DNA of 64,000 bases, from assembly GCF_012927205.1 (NCBI RefSeq), contig NZ_JABBGC010000004.1, forward strand, positions 1,094,485 to 1,158,484. Direction: 5' to 3'. Numbering within the stretch: position 1 is the first letter of the stretch; each line of letters opens with the position of its first letter. The DNA comes from Chitinophaga fulva. Lineage in GTDB: Bacteria; Bacteroidota; Bacteroidia; Chitinophagales; Chitinophagaceae. Below the pieces are notes generated by a model. The model was given only the letters and a program-made list of their open reading frames with translations, searched no databases and had not been told where the DNA came from. Below, one piece after another: positions 26,659 to 36,191 of the stretch. The translations under genes were made by a program, and so were the position numbers.

Positions 26659-28362
26659 ATGAAAAGATGCTTACACACGGTGATGTTGTACCTGTTGAGT
26701 GCCGGGGTATTGACGTCCTGCACTAAAAAAGAGGACTTTACGTACGATAACCGCGTCAACCCGCAGGCCGATGCAGCTTCCAGTGTCCGTATCGTGAACC
26801 TGCGTGCCGCCACAGAGCTGATGATCAGCGGAAAGCAGCTGTCTGCTTTTATGTTGCCCAATTTTGAAGGTTACTACGATCAAACCACCACAAAGGGTAC
26901 GCCCTTCTTTCCGGAAACGGGCCGTATGGGCCTTACCTATACCATTCCCCAGCAGTTTGTCAGTGCTGATGGAACGGTAACGGATATACGCTTTGCTTCC
27001 TTTGTGCGCAATTTCTCACTGGCACTGACCAGAGGCTTTGTGGCAAAGGATGATTTTACTCACCCTGTTGACTATTACTTCACTTACTTCGCCCCTAATA
27101 CCGGGCAGTTGACAGATTCCTTGTTTGCCATCCCGCGTTCTGTATCGCCGCCGGCCAACCCGGAACGATGCAAAGTAAGGCTGTTGAACCTTAGTTCTTC
27201 CAATACGCCTTTTAGTGGCAATATGCGGGTAGTGTGGGCAGATGGTACGGCAGTAGCGGGACTGGAGAACATTGGGATAGGACAGTATTCCGACTATGTG
27301 GAACTGCCCTATGGTACTTACCAGTTGAAAGTCATGACAATGAACGGGCAAATGGTGCCTGGCGTGGGCGGTAGTGCACAGGACTTTAACGTGATCAACC
27401 CACAGACCGGTACCATGATGTTGCCCGGCGTAAGAGCCAAACCCCGCGTAAATGGTTTTGTGGACAGCAAGCTGACATTCGCGCCGCTGAAAAGTTACCA
27501 GCCGGGGGGAGTGTACACCATTGTGGTGGCTGACCAGGCGAATTTCCGTAATCCTACCGGCAGTGACAACGGAGAAACTTATCCCACTAAAAACAATGCT
27601 TTCCGCATCATTACCGATGTGGAGCCGCAAAACAATACCTATGCCCAGTTACAGGCCATCAATGTGCTGCCTGGTAAATCTATCAACGTAACGGTAGATG
27701 GAAATCCGTTAGGCAATACCCTCGCATTTGCGGCAGCTTCCGCCTTTAAGCCTTGTATAACAGGAACGCATGTACTGAAAGTATCTGATGCTTCCGGCGC
27801 TGCGTTGGCAGACAGTACTATTTCGCTGCTTCCCGGCGATAACAGCACCCTATGGATATACGAAAAAGATGGTAAAGCCGCCATCAGCGTAGTGGCCAAT
27901 AACCTGAGCAACACCTTTTATAACGGCGCCACAGAAGATGGCAGCTACAGTACCACTAAAATCGAATTCCCCAGCTGGATACGTTTCATGAACTTTTGCC
28001 CTGATCTGCCGGAAGCCACTTTCACTACAGATGATGGGCAGATGCTGGGTAACTCGAATGCCGGTCAGCGCCTGCAACTGGGTATTCCTCTGGTGAAGAA
28101 CCCTTATGTGATGCTGGACGCCAACTTTTATCAAAGTGTGCTGGCTTATGCCTCTAAGGAAAACGTGATACCGGGCAACTGGTTGAGGGACGTTACTCCC
28201 CTGCGGAGCCGGGATTTTATTGCCCGCCCGGAACTGTATCCTGCGGGACAGTCACCCATCAGCGAAGCTGGCGTATACACGGTGGCGTTAGTAGGTAACC
28301 TCAATACCAGCAAGCCGGGAAGCGAAAAAGCCCGGATGATCATCATCAAACATAATCAGTAA
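26659..28362 (+). CDS. DUF4397-like surface lipoprotein
   Basis: Predicted lipoprotein of 567 aa. The lipobox is in LSAGVLTSC. The mature protein contains several beta-sandwich segments that begin with a VRIVNL or VRLLNLSS type strand (about residues 43, 172 and 325), the pattern of DUF4397 domains. One segment reads GIGQYSDYVELPYGTYQLKV, which is characteristic. It starts 31 nt after the receptor and ends 1 nt before the next gene, so the genes are tightly co-transcribed. It may be a surface partner of the receptor in place of SusD; that is inferred from position only. Confidence 0.75.
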   Translation: MKRCLHTVMLYLLSAGVLTSCTKKEDFTYDNRVNPQADAASSVRIVNLRAATELMISGKQLSAFMLPNFEGYYDQTTTKGTPFFPETGRMGLTYTIPQQFVSADGTVTDIRFASFVRNFSLALTRGFVAKDDFTHPVDYYFTYFAPNTGQLTDSLFAIPRSVSPPANPERCKVRLLNLSSSNTPFSGNMRVVWADGTAVAGLENIGIGQYSDYVELPYGTYQLKVMTMNGQMVPGVGGSAQDFNVINPQTGTMMLPGVRAKPRVNGFVDSKLTFAPLKSYQPGGVYTIVVADQANFRNPTGSDNGETYPTKNNAFRIITDVEPQNNTYAQLQAINVLPGKSINVTVDGNPLGNTLAFAAASAFKPCITGTHVLKVSDASGAALADSTISLLPGDNSTLWIYEKDGKAAISVVANNLSNTFYNGATEDGSYSTTKIEFPSWIRFMNFCPDLPEATFTTDDGQMLGNSNAGQRLQLGIPLVKNPYVMLDANFYQSVLAYASKENVIPGNWLRDVTPLRSRDFIARPELYPAGQSPISEAGVYTVALVGNLNTSKPGSEKARMIIIKHNQ

Positions 28363-28363
28363 C

Positions 28364-29536
28364 ATGAATAACAGAATTATCCTTTTGCTTTTACTGTGGA
28401 TAGCTGTGGGCACGGCCTGCCGGAAAACGGAATATACCACTATCGCGGAGCCGGCCTACCTGCGGATATTCAATAACCTGGATTATAATATCACTGTCGA
28501 TAATAAAGAAGCGCCGCAACCATTCCTCACGTTCCTGATGGACCCTGAGCTGGACGCGAACGGCATTCCCGTAGCCGCCAAAACTACCGGTGATTTCCTC
28601 GACAAACGCGCTGCGTGGGCGCGGCCTTATCCGGACGCTGTCAACACTACGTTGTTCCAGAAAGAGTACCCCGGTAGTGCCAAAGTATTGGCTGGCCCGG
28701 TGCTCAACGGCTATGACCTGTCCAGCTGGGCACAGGTACCTGCGGGTAAACACCGCATCATATTTGTGAGCCGTCCCATCAGCGAGGTGCCCTTCTTTCA
28801 GCTGCCGAAAGACCTGCGCAGCCAGATCATCATTGATACGGTGCTGGACTTCTCCAGCAGGGAAGTATATACCATGCACGTGCTGGAAAAAGATGTGGAC
28901 ACTAAAACACCGGGTATCTATGTACGAAAGGAAACATTTATCAATCAGCCTTTCTCTGATTCGCTGGTATATGTCAACTTTTACAACCTGAGCTCCAGCG
29001 GCTTCTTTGAACGCGCGAAAATACGCAACAGCGCAGAGATCTTTAACCTGAAGATACGGGACACCATGAACGTGTTTTACTCGCTGAGCAAGGTCAATGA
29101 CAGGAATAATCCGTCACCTGTGGCTGGTCACACCGGTGGGTTGATGGGTGCGGTGGTCCGCTCCCATGATCCGGCCGTACATCCTTACTATAGTTACCCT
29201 TTATTCCCCGACACTACTGCCAATAAGATATACGACGGAAGGACTGCACAGACCTTTACGTTCCTGTCGCCGGCTTATACTTATGAGAATAATCCTTTTA
29301 TACAGTACATGGCTGAATCCAATGGCCGCTTTACCGAATTACGGATAGGGCCGGCCAATATGACGGGCAGTGTGGCTTTTCCCATGCTGGCAGACTTGCT
29401 CACGGGCATGGTGGTGACCATCCGTTCCGGCAAATATTTGAACCGGTCGTTTGCTACCATCAATACTGTTGAATATGTCAATGGCAAGTTTTATTTAATG
29501 ACCATTCAGCGTAAGTACGAACCTCCTGTGTATTAA
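28364..29536 (+). CDS. Lipoprotein of unknown function in the fasciclin/TonB cluster
   Basis: Predicted lipoprotein of 390 aa. The signal is MNNRIILLLLLWIAVGTAC with lipidated Cys19. The mature start YLRIFNNLDYNITVDNKEAP resembles the first strand of DUF4397-like domains, and a second such strand is YVNFYNLSSSGFFERA, so it may be a divergent relative of its upstream neighbour. No catalytic motif is visible. It begins at the base after the previous stop plus one, and the next gene follows 14 nt later. I do not recognise a named family for the full length. Confidence 0.8.
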   Translation: MNNRIILLLLLWIAVGTACRKTEYTTIAEPAYLRIFNNLDYNITVDNKEAPQPFLTFLMDPELDANGIPVAAKTTGDFLDKRAAWARPYPDAVNTTLFQKEYPGSAKVLAGPVLNGYDLSSWAQVPAGKHRIIFVSRPISEVPFFQLPKDLRSQIIIDTVLDFSSREVYTMHVLEKDVDTKTPGIYVRKETFINQPFSDSLVYVNFYNLSSSGFFERAKIRNSAEIFNLKIRDTMNVFYSLSKVNDRNNPSPVAGHTGGLMGAVVRSHDPAVHPYYSYPLFPDTTANKIYDGRTAQTFTFLSPAYTYENNPFIQYMAESNGRFTELRIGPANMTGSVAFPMLADLLTGMVVTIRSGKYLNRSFATINTVEYVNGKFYLMTIQRKYEPPVY

Positions 29537-29550
29537 ACAGGTCTTAAAAA

Positions 29551-30642
29551 ATGATGACTATGCGATATTATACTTTGTCCTGCTTGTTTTTCTTTTTCCT
29601 GTTGATCATGGCAGGATGTAAGAAAGATGATCTGACGCCACCAAGAGATACTGCTCCGGCCCGTGCTATGGGTGATTTTATCCGTAATAACTATGACCTC
29701 AGCCTGTTGGCCGCGGCCATGCAGAAAACGGGTCTGCTGGACAGCCTGAACCAACCCGGCCCTTTCACCTGTTTTGCTCCGGACAACAAAGCCTTCAATG
29801 ATATAGGCATCACCAGTCCGCGTGATTTTGACGCCATGGACCCGGAAAGTCTGCGTATGCTGGTGAGGTACCACGTGTTCAAAGACCGTAAGTATATCTC
29901 TGATTTCCCTTTGCAGATGGGTAACAAATACGTGACGCTGGCTGGTGCGGAAATGTTTGTGTCATCGTCCGGTGATCTCAATGCCACTAATACACCGGCT
30001 GAAAAAAGAGAGGTATTTGTGAATGGCTCGATGGTATACCCCGATTCCAAACGGAATGTCGCACTGTCTAATGGCGTGGTACATGTGATCCGCAAGCCGC
30101 TCAACTTCAACGCTGTCACTATCCAGGATTACCTCCAGGCCGATACCAGCCTGTCCATTTTTGTGACCGTGATGAAGCGCTGCAAACTGTGGGACGGACT
30201 GAAGGACAAGGGGCCATTCACCGTATTTGTACCGGACAACGAAGCTTTCCGAAAATACAATATCACGGCAGATAGTGCGGCACGCCTGGACCCGGAGAAA
30301 TATGAAGCAATTGCCTTTAACATATATCCGTTGGCGTTAAAATCCAAGCGTGTTTTTTCTACCGACTGGGTACAGATCTCGGGTACCTCTGGCCCTATCT
30401 CTTCGATGATCAATGTCGGGAATTTTGCCATCAAACCTTTTTATGAGTACAACTGGTACTACAGTTCGGAAAATGCCATTATCGATATGATGGATGTGAT
30501 AAAGGAAGGGTTCAGCACCAATGGACCGTCTACCCTGCATTACCGGAATGGTTTCGCCATCGGGGCCGATCAGCTGACCAGCAATGGGTTGGTGCATCGT
30601 ATCGATGATCTGTTACTGGACCCTGCCACTTTACGCAAATAG
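29551..30642 (+). CDS. Fasciclin (FAS1) lipoprotein 1, two domains
   Basis: Surface lipoprotein of 363 aa. The lipobox is in LLIMAGC. Two FAS1 adhesion domains are visible. The first (about 35-190) has GPFTCFAPDNKAF and the closing SNGVVHVIRKPL. The second (about 195-360) has GPFTVFVPDNEAF and SNGLVHRIDDLLL. FAS1 domains mediate adhesion or ligand binding and have no enzymatic role in most cases. It is the first of three consecutive fasciclin genes. The start may be either ATG of the MMTM cluster; the same ATGATGACyATG beginning occurs at the TIG/NHL gene at 36192. Confidence 0.92.
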   Translation: MMTMRYYTLSCLFFFFLLIMAGCKKDDLTPPRDTAPARAMGDFIRNNYDLSLLAAAMQKTGLLDSLNQPGPFTCFAPDNKAFNDIGITSPRDFDAMDPESLRMLVRYHVFKDRKYISDFPLQMGNKYVTLAGAEMFVSSSGDLNATNTPAEKREVFVNGSMVYPDSKRNVALSNGVVHVIRKPLNFNAVTIQDYLQADTSLSIFVTVMKRCKLWDGLKDKGPFTVFVPDNEAFRKYNITADSAARLDPEKYEAIAFNIYPLALKSKRVFSTDWVQISGTSGPISSMINVGNFAIKPFYEYNWYYSSENAIIDMMDVIKEGFSTNGPSTLHYRNGFAIGADQLTSNGLVHRIDDLLLDPATLRK

Positions 30643-30669
30643 AACAAACCGTTTAAAAGCTAATTGAAA

Positions 30670-31893
30670 ATGATCGTGTTTACATCTGTTACCATATCAG
30701 GCAGGTTGTTGAGATACTGCTTACCTGTGCTGCTGTTGCTGGCTATCGCCTGCCGCAAGCAGGATATAGAACCGGAACCTGTCGGTGATCCTGTGCCTTA
30801 CACCGGACCGGTACTGAGTTTGAAAGAGACGTTGGAAAAATCTCCCTATACCTGTTTTAAGACAGCATGGAAACGGGCGAAAATAGATGCCCGCCTCGAC
30901 GCTGCGGCCACCACATCGTTTACCATTTTTGCGCCTACGGACAAAGCATTTGAACAGGCCGGATGGACGATGGAAAAGATTGCACAGGCTTCGCCGGAAC
31001 AGCTGGACAGCCTCTTGTCTTTCCATATCAGCGTCAATCAGGTACACCCGGCTTCCCTCGCGGAAGTGGCGGGCAATGTTCCGCTGGCAACACTCCTGAA
31101 AGCCGCCCTGCCCGGGTTTGAAGGTTTTCCTCCCTATCAGTATATGCTGTATACCGGCGCATATCATGACAGCCTTTATGTCAACGGTCAGCCGGTAAGC
31201 AAATGGGGGCAAGCCCTCGAAAGCACTACGGCCACTATCTATCCGACAGACAAGGTGTTGCAAAAGCCGGTGCAGGATATGTTGTCTTTCCTTCAGTCTG
31301 ACGAGCGATTCAGCTTTTACCTGGAAGCATGCCGCATCAACGACAGCCTTTACCTTGATAAAAATCCCTGGGAAAATGGGATGTTGAACATGACCGTACT
31401 TTCCGCTACAGGGTCTTCAGGTGGCCAGTTTACACTAATTGTTCCCACTAATGAAGCATTCCGTAAAAGCGGTTTTAATACGGTAGAGGATATACGGCAA
31501 TACAACTATCAGTCATTGCCTATTGGCGAGCCTGACTATGATGATAAATTCTATTACCGTTATCCTACCACGGCGATGGACTCGATATTGTTACCTAATC
31601 GTATGGATTATGTGGGGCCTGCTGCCGCCTATAATGGAATAAAGAAAATCTACCCGGTGTATTTCGTGAATGAGCTGATGGTCAACCGGAGTATCTCCGG
31701 CCTCTTGCTGAGGCCTGGCGCATCGTATGGCAGTCCGCCACTCATATACAGGCTGGATTTTTCCGCCAGTAATAATGGTTTGGGCATAAAGCGGTTGGGA
31801 TCTGCTGCCGCAAGGCTGCCATTCGCAGAAACCAATGTCTGCCTGCTGAATGGTGTGGTACATGTTGTGAACGATGGATTGTTCATGCCGTAG
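30670..31893 (+). CDS. Fasciclin (FAS1) lipoprotein 2, two domains
   Basis: Surface lipoprotein of 407 aa. The start at 30670 is the first ATG; a TTG two codons upstream is less likely. The signal is followed by the lipobox LLAIAC. The first FAS1 domain has TSFTIFAPTDKAFEQAG and SFHISVNQVH, but its closing NG-VH motif is degenerate. The second has GQFTLIVPTNEAFRKSGF and closes with LLNGVVHVVNDGLF near the C-terminus. It lies 27 nt after fasciclin 1 and 27 nt before fasciclin 3, in one transcript. The differences between domains suggest that the three proteins are not simple redundant copies. Confidence 0.9.
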   Translation: MIVFTSVTISGRLLRYCLPVLLLLAIACRKQDIEPEPVGDPVPYTGPVLSLKETLEKSPYTCFKTAWKRAKIDARLDAAATTSFTIFAPTDKAFEQAGWTMEKIAQASPEQLDSLLSFHISVNQVHPASLAEVAGNVPLATLLKAALPGFEGFPPYQYMLYTGAYHDSLYVNGQPVSKWGQALESTTATIYPTDKVLQKPVQDMLSFLQSDERFSFYLEACRINDSLYLDKNPWENGMLNMTVLSATGSSGGQFTLIVPTNEAFRKSGFNTVEDIRQYNYQSLPIGEPDYDDKFYYRYPTTAMDSILLPNRMDYVGPAAAYNGIKKIYPVYFVNELMVNRSISGLLLRPGASYGSPPLIYRLDFSASNNGLGIKRLGSAAARLPFAETNVCLLNGVVHVVNDGLFMP

Positions 31894-31920
31894 TCATTCA
31901 TCTCCCTAAAACAAACAATC

Positions 31921-32898
31921 ATGAAAAAAACTTTCTATACCGGTTTGCTGCTGTTATTGATAGCTGCCTGCAAAAAAGATGAAAAGGCATCACCCGATCA
32001 ACAACTGAGTAATCGGATCACTTACGTGATCGCAGATAACATGTTTAACTTCTCCAGCTTCAATGCCGTGATAGACCGTACCGGCTATGGTCCCAAACTG
32101 GCCGGGGAAGGGCCGCTCACCGTACTGGTGCCGGATAACAATGCTTTTATCAAAGCTGGTTATGCCAACGCCGCCGCCGTACTGCAGGAAAGAGCATTCA
32201 CACTGAATAACATGATGTCCTATCATGTACTCAGCGGTACCTGGGAGCTGAATAAACTGCCTTTCGCCTTCAACCAGGAACTGACCACCGCCCTCGGTGC
32301 TAAAATGTACGCCACCCGCTGGGTAAAAGGTAAAGACACCGTATTGACCATCAACGGCACGCCTGTTGTTTCCTATAACCTGCCGGCCAGCAACGGCCTG
32401 ATTCAGGTGATGAGCGAAGTATTGCAACCATTGGTGAACCAGACATTGTCCGATGCTATTGCGGCAGACACCGCGCTTACTTTCCTGAATGTTGCGTTGC
32501 AGCAGTCCGGCATGAAAGACCTGGTGGCTTCCAAAACAATCTACACCTTTTTTGCGCCCTCCAACAGTGCTTTCCGCAGCAAAGGTTTTCCCTCCGCGGA
32601 CAGTGTGGGACAGACAGATCCGGCCGTCCTGAAGCGGATGCTGGGTTATTTCTTTTTTCCCGGCCGCCGTTTTGTATATGACTATGTGCTCACCACCGAC
32701 GCTACTGACAAAAGTGAACAGGCCATGTATAATGGTAATAATATCACCGTGCAGCTGGTGAAGAATGGTGCGAAATATACCGGCATCACCATACAGGGAT
32801 CTGGTAATACTTCTCCGATAAATATCCTTAAAAGTAATGTGCTGACAGGAAATGGCGTGTTGCATATTACCAGCAGCGTGCTCAGTGAAAACCAATAA
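31921..32898 (+). CDS. Fasciclin (FAS1) lipoprotein 3, two domains
   Basis: Surface lipoprotein of 325 aa with signal MKKTFYTGLLLLLIAAC. The first FAS1 domain (about 30-175) has GPLTVLVPDNNAF, the YHVLSGTW strand and a closing SNGLIQVMSEVL in which the usual His is Gln. The second (about 180-325) has TIYTFFAPSNSAF and GNGVLHITSSVL. It is the smallest of the three fasciclin proteins, with both domains close to the minimal family length. The Oar-like receptor gene begins 18 nt downstream. Confidence 0.92.
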   Translation: MKKTFYTGLLLLLIAACKKDEKASPDQQLSNRITYVIADNMFNFSSFNAVIDRTGYGPKLAGEGPLTVLVPDNNAFIKAGYANAAAVLQERAFTLNNMMSYHVLSGTWELNKLPFAFNQELTTALGAKMYATRWVKGKDTVLTINGTPVVSYNLPASNGLIQVMSEVLQPLVNQTLSDAIAADTALTFLNVALQQSGMKDLVASKTIYTFFAPSNSAFRSKGFPSADSVGQTDPAVLKRMLGYFFFPGRRFVYDYVLTTDATDKSEQAMYNGNNITVQLVKNGAKYTGITIQGSGNTSPINILKSNVLTGNGVLHITSSVLSENQ

Positions 32899-32916
32899 AT
32901 CCAACAAAAGCTTAAA

Positions 32917-35900
32917 ATGAAGCAGGTATTCTACACTATACTTTTACTCCCTTTGCTGCTACTGTCGGCGCTGGGAGGATATGCACAGGAAACCAACGGT
33001 ACCTGGAGCGGACGGATCACCAACGGTAAACAGGAACAGTTGCCCGGTGTTACTGTACTGGCGGTGCATCTGCCATCCGGTACCAAATATGGCGCCGTTA
33101 CCGGCGCCGATGGCCGCTATTATTTACCAGGCCTTCGTATAGGCGGTCCGTATAGCATCACCGTCAGCATGATGGGCATGGAAACACAGTCCCGCGACGG
33201 TTTTACCGTTCGCCTCGGTGAACCGCTGCAACTCAATTTTGTACTGGCAGACAAAGGGAAACAACTCTCCGAAATAGAGGTGAAAGCCACCCGCGCAGGC
33301 GCCAAAGCCAATACCTTCGGCGCAGGACAGCATATCAGCCGCTTGCAGGTGGCCAATATGCCCACCATCTCCCGCAGCATCACGGATATCACCAAGATGG
33401 TACCACAAGGCTCTAAGGACAACTCTTTCGCCGGTACCAACTTCCGCTATAACAACGTCACCATCGATGGCGCCATCAACAACGACGCGATCGGCTTCAG
33501 TCCTTCCATGGGAGGCATTACCGGCAGCTCCGGCATGCCTGGCTCCAGCACCCGTACCAATGCGGTGTCTATGGATGCTATTGAAGACATGCAGGTGTAC
33601 CTGGCCCCCTTCGACGTGAAGATCGGTAACTTCACCGGCGGCAGTATCAATGCCGTTACCCGCAGCGGTACCAACAAAGTGACGGGCAGCATCTACGGCT
33701 TCGGCCGCAATGCCGCTATCACCGGGAAAGACAAAGTGGGTCATCTCGGTAAAATGGACAAAGATTTTTATGACTATCAGGCAGGCGTACGTGTAGGTTT
33801 TCCTATCATCAAAAATAAATTGTTCTTCTTTACCAATGAAGAAATCACCCATCGCCAGGACCCGGCACAGCTGCTGGCCGGCAGCCAGGAAACAGCCCAC
33901 ATCCTGAGCACAAAAGATGCGGAAGATATCCGTAACGCTACCATCGCTCGCTACGGAAAAGATGTGGACCCCGGTACTGCCGGTGCTTATAACGCCTGGT
34001 CTAAATCTGTGAAGTTCTTCAATCGCCTCGACTGGAACATCAATGATCAGAACCAGCTGTCTGTCCGTAACAATACTATCCGTTCTTCCGCTATGAACAT
34101 GGACCGTGATCAACAGGATTTTCGTTTCAGCAGCATGGCTTACGAACAAACCAACAACCAGACGTCTACGGTGGCGGAGCTGAAAACCCGCTTCAATAAC
34201 CGTCTCTCTAATAGCCTGATCGTTGGGTATACTACGGTACACGATAAACGTGACCCTACTGCCAATCCTGCACTGCCGCAGGTACAGATCATGGGCCGCG
34301 CACCCGGCACTACCATCTACTGGGGCACCGACAGGGAAGCCTCTATCTTCGATATGAAACAACGTACTATCGAGGTGACAGATAACCTCACCCTGCGGAA
34401 AGGTAAACACACCCTGCTCTTCGGTACACACAATGAATTTTATCATATCGATTACGGTTTTGTAAACAGCTGGAATGGCCGTGTAGACTATCTCAGCATC
34501 GATGACTATCTGAATAACGTTCCTTATCGCGTACGTGGCAGCTACAACTTCAGCAACAACAGCCGCGATTATATACTGGCAAATCCAGAAGCCCGTTTCA
34601 ATGTAAACATGCTTAGTGCCTATGTACAGGATGAAATTCAGTTGACAGAAAAACTGAAGCTGATACCCGGTGTACGTGCAGACTATACGATGTTGCCCAA
34701 TGCGCCTGCATTGAGTGAACAAACACGTAATGCCTACACCGATGACTACTTCGGTACTACTTATGCCTATACGCCGTTGAACCGTATCACCAATCATTAT
34801 CTGAACAAAGTACAGATATCCCCGCGTCTGGGATTCCGGTACGACTGGCTGGGTAATCAGCAGTTGGTGCTGCGCGGCGGTACAGGCCTGTTTACCGGCC
34901 GTATCCCTTTCGCATGGCTGGCCTACGCTTATTATAACAACGGTATCAATTACGGCTCTTTCGATCAGAAAACAGATACCAAAGTCTTTGTACCAGGTAC
35001 CGATGCTGTGAAGCCCGGTCAGAATGGTATCGCTGATTTTATTGCCGGTAACGGTACCGTCATCAATAATCGTATGGCTGGTAAAACCCAGGTGGATGTG
35101 ATTGACAATAACTTCGTCATGCCGCAGGTATGGCGTACCAGCCTGGCGGTGGATTATACCACCGTGAACAGTTATAAATTCACTGTTGAAGGTATTCTCA
35201 CTAAAACATTGAAGGACGTAATGTTCCAACAGGTAAATATTAAAGATAATCCGCGTTACTACGGTTACGACAGTACGAAACAACAACCTGTTTTTAGTGG
35301 TGCCGTAGATCCGCATTTTTCCAATGCCTATCAGTTGAGCAATACCCGTAAAGGTTACCGGTACAGCCTTACCGGCAGTGTTAACCGTAATTTTCCTTTT
35401 GGGCTGTATGCTTCACTGGCATACACCTATGGACAGTCCAAAGACGTGTCCAACGGTATCCGTAACTCCATGGAGAGCAACTGGCAGCTGAACCAGGCGC
35501 TCAATCCCAACAATCCGGGACTGGCGTATTCCAACTTTGATATCCGTCACCGTGTGGTGCTGAACCTGCAATATGTACGCCGCTGGAATACCAGCTGGGT
35601 GAGCACGTTGAGCCTGTTCGCCACTGCGCAGTCAGGTAGTCCGTTTACCTATGGTATTGTGAACAACAGCATTCAGGGACTGCCGCAGCAGGTGAGCCTC
35701 GTATATATTCCTGCCGCAGCCGATGCCGTGAAATTTTTCCAGGACTATACCAATAAAGCCGGAGAGACAGTTACCGCTGCTTCACAGGCGGCTGCTTTCA
35801 ACGAGTATATTGATGGCGATAAATACCTGCGTACCCGTCGTGGGCAATACACAGAGCGTAATGCCGGTCGCACGCCCTGGAACATTCAGGCCGATCTGCA

Positions 35901-36189
35901 TTTTGCGCAGGAGTTCCACTTCTCGAAAGATCCCAACGGTCAGTTCCTTACGTTTTCTCTTGACGTGATGAACTTCACCAACCTGTTGAATAAAAACTGG
36001 GGCAGAGCTTATTTTTCACCCAATACTTTCAACTCTACGGCCAGCGTGGGCCTGACGCCAGCTTTCCCGGCAAAACAAAATCCGGGCAACTATCCCGTAT
36101 ACCTATACGAAAATCCGGGCAAGCCTTACGCGATCGACTTTTTTAACTCCCGCGCACAGGTACAGCTCGGGATGAGATATTCATTCTAA
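32917..36189 (+). CDS. Oar-like TonB-dependent outer-membrane protein without STN domain
   Basis: Second TonB-type barrel of the run, 1090 aa. A signal peptide ends at GGYAQ. A CarboxypepD_reg domain (about 27-115, GRITNGKQEQLPGVTV) precedes a plug with the Oar-type features SRSITDITKMVPQ, NFRYNNVTIDGA and GGSINAVTRSGTNKVTGSIY. The barrel ends in LGMRYSF with terminal Phe. No STN domain is present, so it should not signal to FecR itself. Oar-like proteins are linked to protein transport across the outer membrane and to adhesion in some myxobacteria and marine Bacteroidota; the role here is unknown. It lies between the fasciclin genes and the TIG/NHL gene. Confidence 0.9.
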   Translation: MKQVFYTILLLPLLLLSALGGYAQETNGTWSGRITNGKQEQLPGVTVLAVHLPSGTKYGAVTGADGRYYLPGLRIGGPYSITVSMMGMETQSRDGFTVRLGEPLQLNFVLADKGKQLSEIEVKATRAGAKANTFGAGQHISRLQVANMPTISRSITDITKMVPQGSKDNSFAGTNFRYNNVTIDGAINNDAIGFSPSMGGITGSSGMPGSSTRTNAVSMDAIEDMQVYLAPFDVKIGNFTGGSINAVTRSGTNKVTGSIYGFGRNAAITGKDKVGHLGKMDKDFYDYQAGVRVGFPIIKNKLFFFTNEEITHRQDPAQLLAGSQETAHILSTKDAEDIRNATIARYGKDVDPGTAGAYNAWSKSVKFFNRLDWNINDQNQLSVRNNTIRSSAMNMDRDQQDFRFSSMAYEQTNNQTSTVAELKTRFNNRLSNSLIVGYTTVHDKRDPTANPALPQVQIMGRAPGTTIYWGTDREASIFDMKQRTIEVTDNLTLRKGKHTLLFGTHNEFYHIDYGFVNSWNGRVDYLSIDDYLNNVPYRVRGSYNFSNNSRDYILANPEARFNVNMLSAYVQDEIQLTEKLKLIPGVRADYTMLPNAPALSEQTRNAYTDDYFGTTYAYTPLNRITNHYLNKVQISPRLGFRYDWLGNQQLVLRGGTGLFTGRIPFAWLAYAYYNNGINYGSFDQKTDTKVFVPGTDAVKPGQNGIADFIAGNGTVINNRMAGKTQVDVIDNNFVMPQVWRTSLAVDYTTVNSYKFTVEGILTKTLKDVMFQQVNIKDNPRYYGYDSTKQQPVFSGAVDPHFSNAYQLSNTRKGYRYSLTGSVNRNFPFGLYASLAYTYGQSKDVSNGIRNSMESNWQLNQALNPNNPGLAYSNFDIRHRVVLNLQYVRRWNTSWVSTLSLFATAQSGSPFTYGIVNNSIQGLPQQVSLVYIPAAADAVKFFQDYTNKAGETVTAASQAAAFNEYIDGDKYLRTRRGQYTERNAGRTPWNIQADLHFAQEFHFSKDPNGQFLTFSLDVMNFTNLLNKNWGRAYFSPNTFNSTASVGLTPAFPAKQNPGNYPVYLYENPGKPYAIDFFNSRAQVQLGMRYSF

Positions 36190-36191
36190 AA

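Noticed and set aside
33124..35316. Minus-strand reading frame of 730 codons opposite the Oar-like gene
   Set aside because: It is entirely covered by a well-supported plus-strand gene. The translation is low-complexity, rich in His, Gly and Val, with no domain, so it is a shadow frame.
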